Both the position numbers and the translations under genes were made by a program. DNA of 64,000 nt from Arthrobacter sp. (lineage in GTDB: Bacteria > Actinomycetota > Actinomycetes > Actinomycetales > Micrococcaceae): positions 1 through 64,000 of the forward strand of contig JAHFUZ010000026.1 of NCBI GenBank assembly GCA_023264815.1, given 5' to 3'. Shown here piece after piece: positions 51,624-60,886 of this stretch. The notes beneath the pieces were generated by a model. It had not been told where the DNA came from. It did not search any database and saw nothing but the letters and a program-made list of their open reading frames with translations. Numbering within the stretch: position 1 is the stretch's first letter; every line of letters begins with the position of its first letter.

Positions 51624-52868
51624 TTACAGGCGGGCCCGGGACGTCCCCATCCGGGACAGCAGGGCAGTCAAGGCTGCCCGGACTCCGGTGCTCAGCGTCG
51701 GCTCAACATCGGGAGCGAAATGCGGTGAGTGGTTGCCCGGCAGGTCGCCTTCGGCATCGAGCCTTTCTTGGGAGAAGGCGCCGAACATCCAGTAGACAGA
51801 CGGTGCCGCGAGCACCTCGGCGAGCAGCCCGAAGTCCTCACTGCCCATCACCGGGGGAACGACGTTCACACGGTCTTCTCCCAGTGTTGCCTGGAGCTCG
51901 GTGATGAGGGCGTTCGCTGAGGCGGGATCGTTATAGCACTGGGGAAAGCTGGAAATCTCTTCAATGAGCGGTGCGGGCGCGCCGGAAGCGTCGGCTTCAG
52001 CGCGGATGATGCGCCGCAGGGATTCGAGCACGCGGGTGCGGACGTCGACGTCAAAGGTCCGGACGTTTACGGAGAACTCCGCCGTGGCCGGGATGATGTT
52101 CTCCTTCAGGCCGGCATGGAAAGTGCCGATGGTCACGACTGCGGATTTCATGGGGTGGATCTCCCGCGCGACGATGGTTTGGATCCGCACCACCATGTGG
52201 GCTCCGAGCACAATCGGGTCAATGCACTGTTCGGGCTGGGAGCCGTGTGCCTGACGCCCCCTGACGGTGATCTTCCACGAATCTGCCATGGCCATCGCTG
52301 TGCCGCTGCTGATATTGACGCTTCCTGCCAGGCCGGGCCACACGTGCTGGCCGTAGATGATCTCCGGTGTGGGTGCCTTGTCCCAGAGTCCGTCTGCAAC
52401 CATTGCCTTTGCACCGGCGGCCGTTTCTTCCCCCGGTTGGAAGATGAAGACGGCAGTGCCGGACCAAGTGTCCTGGTTCTCGCTGAGAAGCTGCGCTGCC
52501 GTTAGAGCGACGGTGATGTGGGTGTCATGGCCGCATCCGTGCATGACGGGGACCGCCGTCCCGTCGGCCAACGTGCCTGTTTCGGTGCTGGCGTAATCGA
52601 GCCCTGTATCCTCCTGCATGGGAAGACCGTCAGTGTCTGCGCGGTAACCGACCACTGGCCCGTCACCGTTCCGGAGGACGCCTACTACGCCGGTGCCACC
52701 GCACAGAAACGCCTCCAGGCCGAGTGCTTGAAGCTTCTGCAGGATGAACTCGGCCGTCCTGGTTTCCTGCATGGACAGTTCCGGATGTGCATGCAGGTGG
52801 CGGTACAGATCGTGCATTTCGGCCTGGCGGGTGGCGCTGAGCTCGAAGTATGTAGTGGCGGTGGTCAT
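51624..52868 (-). CDS. M20D amidohydrolase (hippurate hydrolase/aminoacylase-like)
   Basis: The product is 414 residues. Binuclear metal ligands are visible in HGCGHDTH (about residue 110), PGEETAAGAKAM (Glu pair), GQHVWPG and NHSPHFAPD near the end, the M20D layout. Members hydrolyse N-acyl amino acids such as hippurate or N-acetyl amino acids. GGAAGGAACTCC precedes the ATG. A small membrane protein lies 28 bp upstream on the same strand, and an amidase fragment follows, hinting at a degraded amide-catabolism unit. Confidence 0.88.
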   Translation of the reverse strand: MTTATTYFELSATRQAEMHDLYRHLHAHPELSMQETRTAEFILQKLQALGLEAFLCGGTGVVGVLRNGDGPVVGYRADTDGLPMQEDTGLDYASTETGTLADGTAVPVMHGCGHDTHITVALTAAQLLSENQDTWSGTAVFIFQPGEETAAGAKAMVADGLWDKAPTPEIIYGQHVWPGLAGSVNISSGTAMAMADSWKITVRGRQAHGSQPEQCIDPIVLGAHMVVRIQTIVAREIHPMKSAVVTIGTFHAGLKENIIPATAEFSVNVRTFDVDVRTRVLESLRRIIRAEADASGAPAPLIEEISSFPQCYNDPASANALITELQATLGEDRVNVVPPVMGSEDFGLLAEVLAAPSVYWMFGAFSQERLDAEGDLPGNHSPHFAPDVEPTLSTGVRAALTALLSRMGTSRARL

Positions 52869-52896
52869 GGAGTTCCTTCCGATTGCGCGCGAGTGA

Positions 52897-53103
52897 TTAG
52901 TTGACGAGGGGGGCTGAGGTGGCGGTGTCCTTGCGGGGCCGAAGGAACCAGGCCAGGGCGTCGGTGAGCACCACGACTATGCCGGTGGCGGGTTTGGCCA
53001 GCGGCGGGAAAGCGGGGACCAGGACGAACAGGACGACGACGGCAACCAGAGCGGCGATGACCGTCGCACGAATCTGCTTCAACGTTGTGATGAGTTGGAC
53101 CAT
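52897..53103 (-). CDS. Small membrane protein, 68 aa
   Basis: Residues 13-33 (TVIAALVAVVVLFVLVPAF) and 36-55 (LAKPATGIVVVLTDALAWFL) form one or two membrane helices, followed by a basic tail (RPRKDT). GGGGCGG precedes the ATG. It would be translated just ahead of the M20 gene. It could be a tiny transport or anchoring subunit, or the tail of a lost transporter; I do not recognise a family. Confidence 0.5.
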   Translation of the reverse strand: MVQLITTLKQIRATVIAALVAVVVLFVLVPAFPPLAKPATGIVVVLTDALAWFLRPRKDTATSAPLVN

Positions 53104-53324
53104 GACCGCCCCGATGATGCTGGGAAAGATATTTGGCGATGTTGCTGATCATGATTCCCCGGGCGCTGCTCCGCCCGCGGATGCTGCGTACTCATAGGCA
53201 GCCCGTCCAGATTTCCACGGTGAGCAGCAGATCAAAGCTGTCCCTGATCCCGGCATCTGCGAAGAATTTTTCGACAACCCGCTGAGAGATGTACGGCGAC
53301 CGGCCTGATGTCGTGGCGCCGTAC

Positions 53325-54113
53325 CTACTGCTGCGCCAATGAGACTGCTGAGAGGAGAGCCGCGACCAGCGCTGCCTCAGTACGCTCGTAACGGCTGGAT
53401 GGAACCGTGACCGCCAAGGCAGCGGCGACGCGTCCGTCACTACGGATCGGGGCGCTCAAGGACCGAACGTCCTCACGGTATTCGCCACGGTCGTAGAGGA
53501 TTCCAGTGCGTCGTATCTCGGCCAGTTGGGCTTCGAGACCGGCGCGGTCGCTCACCGTCATCGGGGTGAATCGGGTGTATTCATGGTTGTCCAGGATCGA
53601 TGAGCGCTGTTCCTCGTCGGCGAAGGCGAGGAGGACCTTGGCGCTTGCTCGTGCGTGCACATCACCCGTGAATCCCACTTCGAGGCCGGCGACCCGCACG
53701 GCCTGTGATCCTTCAACCGTGGCGAGGATGCGGATCTCCCCGCGGAACCAGCCGGTGAGATATGCCGTTTCACGTGTGGTCTCGGCGAGTTGCCTGAGGG
53801 CCTGTCTGTGTTTGGCGTCCACGCGTACGCGCAGGCCAGGTGAGTTCGCGATATCGATGGCGCCCAGGCCGAGGGTGTAGCGCTTGCCCGACTCCTTGCT
53901 CAGTAGTCTTTCTTCCTCAAGTGTCGTGAGCAGATGGTAGGCCGTGGGCATGGCGAGGCCGAGGCCCGTCGCGACCTCAGTTGCGGTGAGTCCTTGTGCT
54001 GATCGAGCGACCGCGAGCAGGATGCGCGAAGCCCGCGCGACGGATTGGATCACCTGGCGTTGTTTGAGGGGTTCACCTTCGCTCGTTGACGCTGCACTCA
54101 TTGCTTCATCCAT
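53325..54113 (-). CDS. IclR-family regulator of the carboxylase operon
   Basis: The product is 262 residues. The N-terminal winged helix contains SVARASRILLAVARSAQGLTATEVATGLGLAMPTAYHLLTTLEEE (about residues 23-68), and the IclR effector domain has ASAKVLLAF and GILYDRGEYREDVRSLSAPI near the end. It is divergent from the carboxyltransferase gene across 99 bp, so control of that operon is expected. The inducer is unknown. Confidence 0.9.
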   Translation of the reverse strand: MDEAMSAASTSEGEPLKQRQVIQSVARASRILLAVARSAQGLTATEVATGLGLAMPTAYHLLTTLEEERLLSKESGKRYTLGLGAIDIANSPGLRVRVDAKHRQALRQLAETTRETAYLTGWFRGEIRILATVEGSQAVRVAGLEVGFTGDVHARASAKVLLAFADEEQRSSILDNHEYTRFTPMTVSDRAGLEAQLAEIRRTGILYDRGEYREDVRSLSAPIRSDGRVAAALAVTVPSSRYERTEAALVAALLSAVSLAQQ

Positions 54114-54212
54114 TCCGCTTGCCTCGAAAAATAGTTGACTTTGTTAGCCGGGTCACCTCATAGTATGGCAGATCCTGAAACTAACTTTCACTATATTGAC
54201 ACGAGGAGAGCC
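54114..54212. promoter_or_regulatory. Divergent promoter region, IclR gene/carboxylase operon
   Basis: An AT-rich 99-bp spacer. TTGACT (54135-54140) and TAGTAT (54161-54166) are possible promoter hexamers, with a long 20-bp spacing. AGTTGACTTTGTTAG and CTAACTTTCACTAT could be IclR half sites. ACGAGGAGAG is the ribosome site of the plus-strand gene. Confidence 0.45.
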
Positions 54213-55754
54213 ATGTCGACTAGCACCATACCGTCGATTGCGTCGGTAATGAGTCTTGGCGGGCGCCCGGCGGGCAGCCGACGGGAGATCAAGATTATTG
54301 ATACGACGTTGCGTGATGCGCATCAGAGCCTGTGGGCGACGCGGATGCGGAGTGACCACATCGTTTCGATGGCCGCTGAATTCGACAAGGTAGGTTTTGA
54401 CCAGGTCGATCTGATGGCGCCGATTCAGTTTGATGTGGCGGTGCGCTATCTGAAGGAAGATCCGTGGGAGCGGGTGCGCCTGGCGCATGAGCATGCTCCC
54501 AACACCAGGTTCAGGGCGTTGATCCGTTCCAAGAACATTGCTGCGTTTGACTTCCTAGCCGACGATGTCATCGAAGCCTGGGTCGAGAACTTGTACGCCA
54601 ATGGGTTCAGGGTGATCGGCTCGTTCGATGGACTCAACGACATCGATAATATCGCTCCGGGATTGATCCGGGCCAAGGAGCTGGGAGCGTCCACGTTCGG
54701 GGCGGTTTCGTTCTCTGAGAGCCCGGTGCACACCGACGAGCTCTTCGTCGCCAAGGCCCTGGAGCTGATTGAGAAGGCTGATGTCGATGCGATCATGCTC
54801 AAGGACGCCGCTGGCCTTTTGACGCCCGACCGGATCCGCACTCTGGTTCCTGCGCTCAAAGAAGCTATTGGCGACCGGACTCTGGAGCTGCACAGCCATT
54901 GTCTGACGGGGCTGGCGCCGCTGGTTTATCTGGAGGCGGTGGAACTGGGCTGCGACGCGCTGCATACCTCTGTCGCGCCGATGGCCAACGGTGCCGCGCA
55001 GCCGGCGACGCAGGATATTGTGCGTGATCTGCGGGCGCTCGGGTATACGGTCGATGTCGACGACGACATCATCGATACGATCAGCGGGAAGCTTTCAGCC
55101 ATTGCTGAGGCGGAGGACAAGCCGGTCGGCCATCCCGTCGCGTACAGCGGCCTGCACTTCATGCATCAGCTTCCCGGGGGCATGCTGTCCAACTTTCACT
55201 CCCAGTTGGCAACCGCAGGCCTTTCACATCGCTTCGATGAGCTGCTCCACGAAGTAGCCCGCGTGCGGTCCGAGCTGGCCTTCCCGATCATGATCACCCC
55301 CTTCGCCCAGTTCGTGGGGACCCAGGCGGTGATGAACGTGATCTCAGGTGAGCGTTACTCAATAGTGCCGAACGAAATCAAGAAGTATGCCCTGGGTTAC
55401 TACGGCACGCTGCTGGCGCCGATTGACCCGGAACTGCACGCCAAAATCGTGGCCAACGGCGCATCGAACATCGCACTCGAACCCGCCCCTGTCGCGCCGA
55501 TGCTCCCCGACCTGCGGAAGCGCTATCCCGACGAGAGCATCGACCTCCTGCTCCTGCGCGCGATGTTCGCCGGCACGCAGGTCGACGAAATGAAGAAAAC
55601 CGTTGCAAACGGCGGAAACGCCAATGAAATCCCCCGGCCGCTTCTGGACCTGATCAAGGCGATCCATCAGAAGAGTCAGACCGGCAGCCAATCGCTGCGC
55701 GCAGGAAATCTGCAAATCAGCATCAAAAAAGGAGAAAACGAAAATGTCGCTTAA
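54213..55754 (+). CDS. Biotin-dependent carboxyltransferase (PycB/OadA/5S-type)
   Basis: The product is 513 residues. The HMGL-like barrel begins KIIDTTLRDAHQSLWATRM with the metal-site Asp. The catalytic Lys is in IMLKDAAGLLTP (about residue 198), and metal ligands HxH in LELHSHCLTG (about 226). A conserved C-terminal PYC_OADA domain follows. It transfers carboxyl between biotin and an oxo-acid such as pyruvate/oxaloacetate. The start at 54213 has ACGAGGAGAG upstream. It overlaps the BCCP gene by 11 bp. Actinobacteria usually have a single-chain pyruvate carboxylase, so this split form is probably for another purpose. Confidence 0.85.
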   Translation: MSTSTIPSIASVMSLGGRPAGSRREIKIIDTTLRDAHQSLWATRMRSDHIVSMAAEFDKVGFDQVDLMAPIQFDVAVRYLKEDPWERVRLAHEHAPNTRFRALIRSKNIAAFDFLADDVIEAWVENLYANGFRVIGSFDGLNDIDNIAPGLIRAKELGASTFGAVSFSESPVHTDELFVAKALELIEKADVDAIMLKDAAGLLTPDRIRTLVPALKEAIGDRTLELHSHCLTGLAPLVYLEAVELGCDALHTSVAPMANGAAQPATQDIVRDLRALGYTVDVDDDIIDTISGKLSAIAEAEDKPVGHPVAYSGLHFMHQLPGGMLSNFHSQLATAGLSHRFDELLHEVARVRSELAFPIMITPFAQFVGTQAVMNVISGERYSIVPNEIKKYALGYYGTLLAPIDPELHAKIVANGASNIALEPAPVAPMLPDLRKRYPDESIDLLLLRAMFAGTQVDEMKKTVANGGNANEIPRPLLDLIKAIHQKSQTGSQSLRAGNLQISIKKGENENVA

Positions 55755-56274
55755 CCCGCCCGATATCGCGGAACTCAAGGCCATCGTTGACTGGGCGAAC
55801 CTCACCCAGGACGTCCGCGAATTGTCCCTCAAGTTCGGCGACGTGGAGTTGTTCATCTCCCGCGACCAGCAACAGCTGGCTCCGGCTCCGGCACCCGCTC
55901 CCGTATCTGCGGTTGCTCCGGTCGTAGCAACTCCGGCACCCGCCCCGGTCGCCGTGCCTGCACCGGCCGAGACGGCACCGCTGGCAAGCTCCCTGACTGT
56001 TCCCTTCTCCGCCGACGCACTCGCCTCCGATGAAGTGCTGATCAAGGCACCGATGGTCGGAATCTTCTATGCGGCCCCGAAACCCGGTGCTCCTGACTTC
56101 GTTTCGGTCGGTGACAGTGTCACTCCCGAGTCGGTGCTGTGCATTGTGGAGGTCATGAAACTGATGAGCAACATCGAGGCGCAGGTCGAGGGCACTGTCG
56201 TGAGGATCCTGGTCGAGAACGAGCAGGCGGTCGAGTTCGGTCAGCCCCTGATGGTGATCAAGCGCGATGGGTGA
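55744..56274 (+). CDS. Biotin carboxyl carrier protein
   Basis: The product is 176 residues. An N-terminal helical region (LKAIVDWANLTQDVRELSLKFGDVELFISR) resembles AccB, then an Ala/Pro linker of about 45 residues, then the biotinyl domain with VEVMKLMSNIEAQVEG. The Lys of EVMKLM (about residue 138) is the biotin site; the usual residue before Met is Ala, here Val. It shuttles carboxybiotin between the two enzymes encoded on either side and overlaps both genes. Confidence 0.9.
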   Translation: MSLNPPDIAELKAIVDWANLTQDVRELSLKFGDVELFISRDQQQLAPAPAPAPVSAVAPVVATPAPAPVAVPAPAETAPLASSLTVPFSADALASDEVLIKAPMVGIFYAAPKPGAPDFVSVGDSVTPESVLCIVEVMKLMSNIEAQVEGTVVRILVENEQAVEFGQPLMVIKRDG

Positions 56275-57655
56275 ACCACTGAAAAGCGTGCTCATCGCCA
56301 ACCGCGGTGAGATAGGCCTGCGAGTTATCAGGGCATGCAAGGAATTGGGCATCCGCAGTGTCCTTGCCTACTCCGAAGGAGACGCAAACTCCCTGCCCGT
56401 AAAACTGGCAGACCAGGCCGTCTGCATCGGGCCAGCGCAAGCGACGGCCAGTTACCGGAACCCGCGCGCGGTCATCAGCGCAGCACTTGCCTACAAAGTG
56501 GACGCCATCCATCCTGGCTACGGGTTCCTCTCCGAGAACGCGGACTTCGCAGCACTGTGTGAAGAAGAGCAGATCGGTTTCATCGGTCCCGCTGCCGGCA
56601 TCATCCGCCGGATGGGAGACAAGATCGAAGCCAAGAAAATCGCCCGCCGGGCCGGGGTGCCCACCGTGCCCGGTTCACTGGGCGCGATTGCCGAATACAG
56701 CGAAGCCCTCGCCGTGGCCAGCGAGGTCGGCTACCCCCTCCTGATCAAGGCAGCGGCAGGCGGTGGCGGGCGCGGCATGCGCGTCGTCGAAACCGCCCAG
56801 ACGCTGGAAAAGGATCTCACGGAGATCATGTCGGAGGCCGAGGTCGCGTTCGGTGACCCGTCGGTCTACATCGAGCGTTACCTCACCGACATCCGGCACA
56901 TAGAAATTCAAGTGATCTCCGACGGCCAGACCGTGCTTCACCTAGGGGAGCGTGACTGCACGGCGCAGCGACGCAATCAAAAGCTCATCGAGGAATCACC
57001 CTCCCCGGTCTTGACTGCTGAGCTCAGGCAGGAGATGGCCGACGCAGCAGTCGCGCTCTGCCACGAGGTCGGGTACAAAAACGCCGGGACCGTGGAGTTC
57101 GTTTTCGATAACGTCGAGCGCAAGTTCTACTTCATAGAGATGAACACCCGGATCCAGGTTGAACACCCTGTCTCCGAAATGGTCTCCGGCATTGACCTCA
57201 TCAAGCTCCAGCTGCAGATCGCCGGCGGAACGCTGCTGAACCTGACCCAGGACGACATCGTCATCACTGGCCACGCCATCGAGTGCCGCATCAATGCCGA
57301 GGACCCGGAGAATAATTTCGTTCCACGCCCAGGAACAATCACAAACTTCCGTGCCCCTGGCGGCTTCGGGATCAGGATGGACACCCACATCGAAACCGGG
57401 TACACCATCCCGCCCTACTACGACTCCATGATCGGCAAACTCATATGCTGGGGCAAGGACCGCGACGAGGCCCTCGCCCGAACCATCCGCGCCCTGGACG
57501 AGCTCGTCATTGAAGGCATCACCACCACAGCACCCTTCCACAAAAAAATCCTGGAAACGGAGAAGTTCGTAAGCGGAGACTTCAACACCGCATTCGTTGC
57601 CCAGTTCCTGGAGACAGAACGAGCAGGAGGAGAGCTCGCACTGCTCCAAACATAA
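56267..57655 (+). CDS. Biotin carboxylase (AccC-like)
   Basis: The product is 462 residues, a standalone biotin carboxylase: IANRGEIGLRVIRACKELG, HPGYGFLSENADFA, AAAGGGGRGMRVV (ATP-grasp glycine loop), RDCTAQRRNQKLIEESPSP, and FIEMNTRIQVEHPVSEMV with the catalytic Glu/Arg. It carboxylates biotin on the 55744 product using ATP and bicarbonate. It is the last of three overlapping genes; 440 bp without a gene follow. Confidence 0.93.
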   Translation: MGEPLKSVLIANRGEIGLRVIRACKELGIRSVLAYSEGDANSLPVKLADQAVCIGPAQATASYRNPRAVISAALAYKVDAIHPGYGFLSENADFAALCEEEQIGFIGPAAGIIRRMGDKIEAKKIARRAGVPTVPGSLGAIAEYSEALAVASEVGYPLLIKAAAGGGGRGMRVVETAQTLEKDLTEIMSEAEVAFGDPSVYIERYLTDIRHIEIQVISDGQTVLHLGERDCTAQRRNQKLIEESPSPVLTAELRQEMADAAVALCHEVGYKNAGTVEFVFDNVERKFYFIEMNTRIQVEHPVSEMVSGIDLIKLQLQIAGGTLLNLTQDDIVITGHAIECRINAEDPENNFVPRPGTITNFRAPGGFGIRMDTHIETGYTIPPYYDSMIGKLICWGKDRDEALARTIRALDELVIEGITTTAPFHKKILETEKFVSGDFNTAFVAQFLETERAGGELALLQT

Positions 57656-58094
57656 ATTGGCGGATAACCGCGGCCAGTGACAGGGGCCGCAGACTGCTCA
57701 CTGGGCAGCACGAGGCAACCATCTCGGCCTGCCGCCCAGTTGTGGAGTCTTGAGTGTCTTTTGAGCCAGAACTCTTTTGCAGGCACTATGAGCAGCCCTC
57801 AAAGTTTGCCTGACGCTCAGTATGACCTGGATTCGGACTAGCTAGTGCCCGATCGATCGATACCACAATTCTTCACCACACGACAACGGAACGCAGCGCT
57901 GACCCGGCTACTAAGGCCGTCTTTGGACGGCGTGTATCCCGAGTTGCCGAGGCGATGCACACCGAACCATGCGATGCCTTAAATGTCGTCCTGACTAACC
58001 TTTGCCGTCTGGTTAGGAGGGGTATGGGCCGGGGGACCGGACCCGGAATCAACGACAACAAATGACATCGCACGACTACAAAGGAATCTCTTTC
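57656..58094. other. Intergenic region before the MHS transporter
   Basis: No gene is visible. GGGCAGCACGAGG...CTGCCGCCC (about 57699-57733) could form a weak hairpin after the biotin carboxylase gene. AAAGGAATC before 58095 is the transporter ribosome site. Confidence 0.4.
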
Positions 58095-58757
58095 ATGGCA
58101 CTTAACCTCAATGTCGAGCAGCCACCAACGGCGGCGGGAGCAGCCGCTACCAGACGACGTTCCATGATGGCCAGTACGGTCGGCAACGTCTTGGAATGGT
58201 ACGAATGGAGCGCCTATGCGGTGTTCGCGCCCTTCATTGCGAAGGCAATGTTTAACTCAACCGATCCCGTCTCTGCATTGCTGTCAACCTTGGCGGTATT
58301 CGCTGTTGGTTTTCTCATGCGACCACTCGGCGGCATCATCTTCGGACGCATTTCCGATGTGAAGGGCCGTAAGTTCGTGCTGATAACAACGATGCTCATG
58401 ATGGCAGGCGGGTCGTTGCTCATTGGTCTGATGCCCACCTACGGTCAGATTGGCGTTGCAGCTTCCGTTCTGTTGCTTCTCGCCCGCGTTGCCCAGGGAT
58501 TTGCGCATGGCGGTGAATCTGCAACTGCCAACACATACATTGCCGAGATTGCACCCCACAATAAGCGAGGTCAATGGGGCTCAATTGTGTTCGTGGCGAT
58601 CTTCGGCGGATCTGTCCTTGCCTTTTCAATCGGTGGCGGGGTCACAAATGTGCTCTCCAACACGGAAGTTGCGGAGTGGGGATGGCGTATTCCGTTCCTC
58701 TTCGGCGCCGTACTCGCTCTTGCCGCACTGTACATGCGCCGGGGCATGAGTGAAAGC
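58095..58757 (+). pseudogene. MHS-family transporter, 5' half, interrupted by IS21-type element
   Basis: 221 codons encode the first six helices: TVGNVLEWYEWSAYAVFAPF, MRPLGGIIFGRISDVKGRKF, and FAHGGESATANTYIAE, all MHS signatures. The reading ends MSES at the insertion site and now stops at a TGA inside the element. Rejoined with 60887-61531 it restores a normal 435-residue transporter. It likely imported the substrate of the upstream biotin carboxylase operon. Confidence 0.9.
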
Positions 58758-58825
58758 TGTTGACGCCAACCGAAAATAGGGCCAGTAACGCCAACTGAAA
58801 ATGAGGCCACTGACCATTATGGAAG

Positions 58826-60061
58826 GTGATCACATTGGATGTTTGGGCGCAGATACGCCACCGATACGCGACGGAGAAGATCTCCAAGAGGGAGCTGGCT
58901 AAGCAGCTCGGGGTTTCCCGGGGGACGGTGGATCGGGCGTTGGAGGCTGATCGGCCGCCGAAGTATGAGCGGAAACCAGCTGGTTCTAGCTTTGATGCTT
59001 ACGCTGCGCGGGTGCGGGCTTTGTTGGTGCAGACCCCGGCAATGCCGGCGTCGGTATTGGCCGAACGCGTCGGCTGGACGGGCTCGGCATCTTTGTTCCG
59101 GGACAAGGTCCGTGGACTGAGGCCCGAGTATATGCCGGCGGATCCGGTGGACCGGCTGGTTCATGAACCGGGCCAGGCGATGCAGTGCGATTTGTGGTTT
59201 CCCCATGAGCCGCTGCCGCTGGGTCACGGGCAGGAGGGCAAGCCTCCGGTGTTGGTGATGACGAGCGCGTTCTCCGGATACATCCAGGCCAGGATGCTGC
59301 CGACGCGCACGACCTTTGATCTGCTGGGCGGGATGTGGTCGCTGCTGCAGGAGGCCGGTGCAGTGCCCAAGCAGCTGGTCTGGGACAACGAATCGGGCAT
59401 CGGCCAAGGCCGGCTGACCGAGCCGGCGGCCGCGTTCGCCGGAGTGCTGGGCTGCGAGATCCGGCAGTTGCCGCCACGGGATCCGGAATCCAAGGGCATG
59501 GTGGAGCGGATGAACCGTTACTTCCGTCAGGGCTTCATGCCCGGCCGGACGTTCGCGTCCCCGCTGGATTTCAACGATCAGCTCGCTGACTGGCTGCCGC
59601 GGGCGAACGCCCGCTACTCCCGGACCCGGCATGGCCGCCCGGCCGAGCTCTTCGTCCGGGACCGGGACGCGATGCGGCCGTTGACGCCGGTTGCGCCCGA
59701 GTTCGCCTTCCGCAGCAGCGTCCGGCTGCCGCGGGACTACTACGTGCGGGTCTTTTCCAACGACTATTCCGTGGACCCTGGCGCGATCGGGCGGATCGTG
59801 AACGTCGAAGCAGACCTGGAAAAGGTGACCGTGAGCGCCGATAGCCGGCTGCTTGCCTGCCACGAGCGGCGGTGGGCCAGACACCAGATCTTCACCGACC
59901 CCGCGCACGTGGACAAGGCCGCCTCCCTCCGTCGGATCCACCGCAGTGTCAAGGCCGGACGGTCCACGGTGGTGGAGGAACGGGACCTGTCGATCTATGA
60001 CGAACTGTTCGGCGTCGCCATCCCCGACGATGCCCGCGAGCTTTCCGGGGCAGGACGGTGA
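58826..60061 (+). CDS. istA: IS21-family transposase IstA
   Basis: The product is 411 residues from a GTG start. The N-terminal HTH (SKRELAKQLGVSRGTVDRALEADRPPKYER) is followed by an RNase H-like DDE domain: Asp in GQAMQCDLWF, Asp in LVWDNESGIG, Glu in SKGMVERMNRYF. The C-terminal beta domain (PRDYYVRVFSNDYSVDPGAIGR) is typical of IstA. It cuts and joins the element ends. It overlaps istB by 4 bp (GTGA). Confidence 0.93.
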   Translation: MITLDVWAQIRHRYATEKISKRELAKQLGVSRGTVDRALEADRPPKYERKPAGSSFDAYAARVRALLVQTPAMPASVLAERVGWTGSASLFRDKVRGLRPEYMPADPVDRLVHEPGQAMQCDLWFPHEPLPLGHGQEGKPPVLVMTSAFSGYIQARMLPTRTTFDLLGGMWSLLQEAGAVPKQLVWDNESGIGQGRLTEPAAAFAGVLGCEIRQLPPRDPESKGMVERMNRYFRQGFMPGRTFASPLDFNDQLADWLPRANARYSRTRHGRPAELFVRDRDAMRPLTPVAPEFAFRSSVRLPRDYYVRVFSNDYSVDPGAIGRIVNVEADLEKVTVSADSRLLACHERRWARHQIFTDPAHVDKAASLRRIHRSVKAGRSTVVEERDLSIYDELFGVAIPDDARELSGAGR

Positions 60062-60816
60062 ACGGGGCAACGAAGGACATCGAGTACTACGCCCGTGCAC
60101 TGCGCGCCCCGCGGATCGCCGACGGCTACCGATCCCTCGGGGACCGGGCACGGGAGGCAGGCTGGTCACACGAGGAATACCTCGCCGCTGTCCTTTCCCG
60201 CGAGGTCGCCGAACGTGAAGCCTCCGGGGCTGCCCTGCGGATCAGGGCCGCGAGGTTCCCCGGACACAAGCTGCTGGAAGAGTTCAACTTCGACCACCAG
60301 CCTGCCGCGGACCGGAACCTCGTCGCGCATCTGGGCACCGGGGTCTTCCTGGAGGAAGCCAAGAACGTGGTCCTGCTCGGCCCGCCCGGCACCGGCAAAA
60401 CCCATCTGGCCGTCGGGATCGGAATCCGGGCCGCGCGCGCCGGGCACCGCGTCCTGTTCGACACAGCGACCGGGTGGGTATCAAGACTGGCCGAAGCCCA
60501 CGACCGCGGCCGCCTGCCCCAGGAACTGGCCAAGCTACGCCGATACAAACTGCTCATCGTTGACGAAGTCGGCTACATCCCCTTCGACCAGGACTCCGCC
60601 AACCTCTTCTTCCAGCTGGTCTCATCCCGCTATGAACACGCTTCCCTGGTGCTTACCAGCAACCTCGCGTTCAGCCGGTGGGGCGAAGTCTTCAGCGACG
60701 CGACAGTGGCCTCGGCCATGATCGACCGGATCGTTCACCACGCAGAAGTCCTCAACCTCACCGGCAGCAGCTACCGGCTCCGAAACAAAACACGAACCCA
60801 GCTTCAGGCACAATAG
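60058..60816 (+). CDS. istB: IS21-family helper ATPase IstB
   Basis: The product is 252 residues of the DnaA/DnaC-like AAA+ family. Walker A is LGPPGTGKTHLAVGIGIRA (about residue 103), Walker B LLIVDEVGYIPFDQD, and sensor region VLTSNLAFSRWGEVF. It ends with NLTGSSYRLRNK, the conserved IstB tail. It loads target DNA for IstA. The start GTG overlaps the istA stop. Confidence 0.94.
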   Translation: MNGATKDIEYYARALRAPRIADGYRSLGDRAREAGWSHEEYLAAVLSREVAEREASGAALRIRAARFPGHKLLEEFNFDHQPAADRNLVAHLGTGVFLEEAKNVVLLGPPGTGKTHLAVGIGIRAARAGHRVLFDTATGWVSRLAEAHDRGRLPQELAKLRRYKLLIVDEVGYIPFDQDSANLFFQLVSSRYEHASLVLTSNLAFSRWGEVFSDATVASAMIDRIVHHAEVLNLTGSSYRLRNKTRTQLQAQ

Positions 60817-60886
60817 AACAGCAACCCGTGGCCCTGTTTTCAGTCGGCAAAACTGGCCCTATTTTCGGTTGGCGTTAACAGAAAGC

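Larger units (their letters stand above)
58758..60880 (+). mobile_element. Complete IS21-family insertion sequence
   Basis: The 2123-bp element begins TGTTGACGCCAACCGAAAAT and ends with the complement of TGTTAACGCCAACCGAAAAT. The inverted ends match at all but one of about 29 positions. A second internal copy of the end motif lies 25 bp further in on both sides. The 6-bp sequence GAAAGC flanks it directly (58752-58757 and 60881-60886). It carries istA and istB. The intact ends, duplication and genes imply a recent, probably active element. Confidence 0.95.

Noticed and set aside
58817..60169. 450-codon minus-strand frame
   Set aside because: Antisense to istA; no motif.
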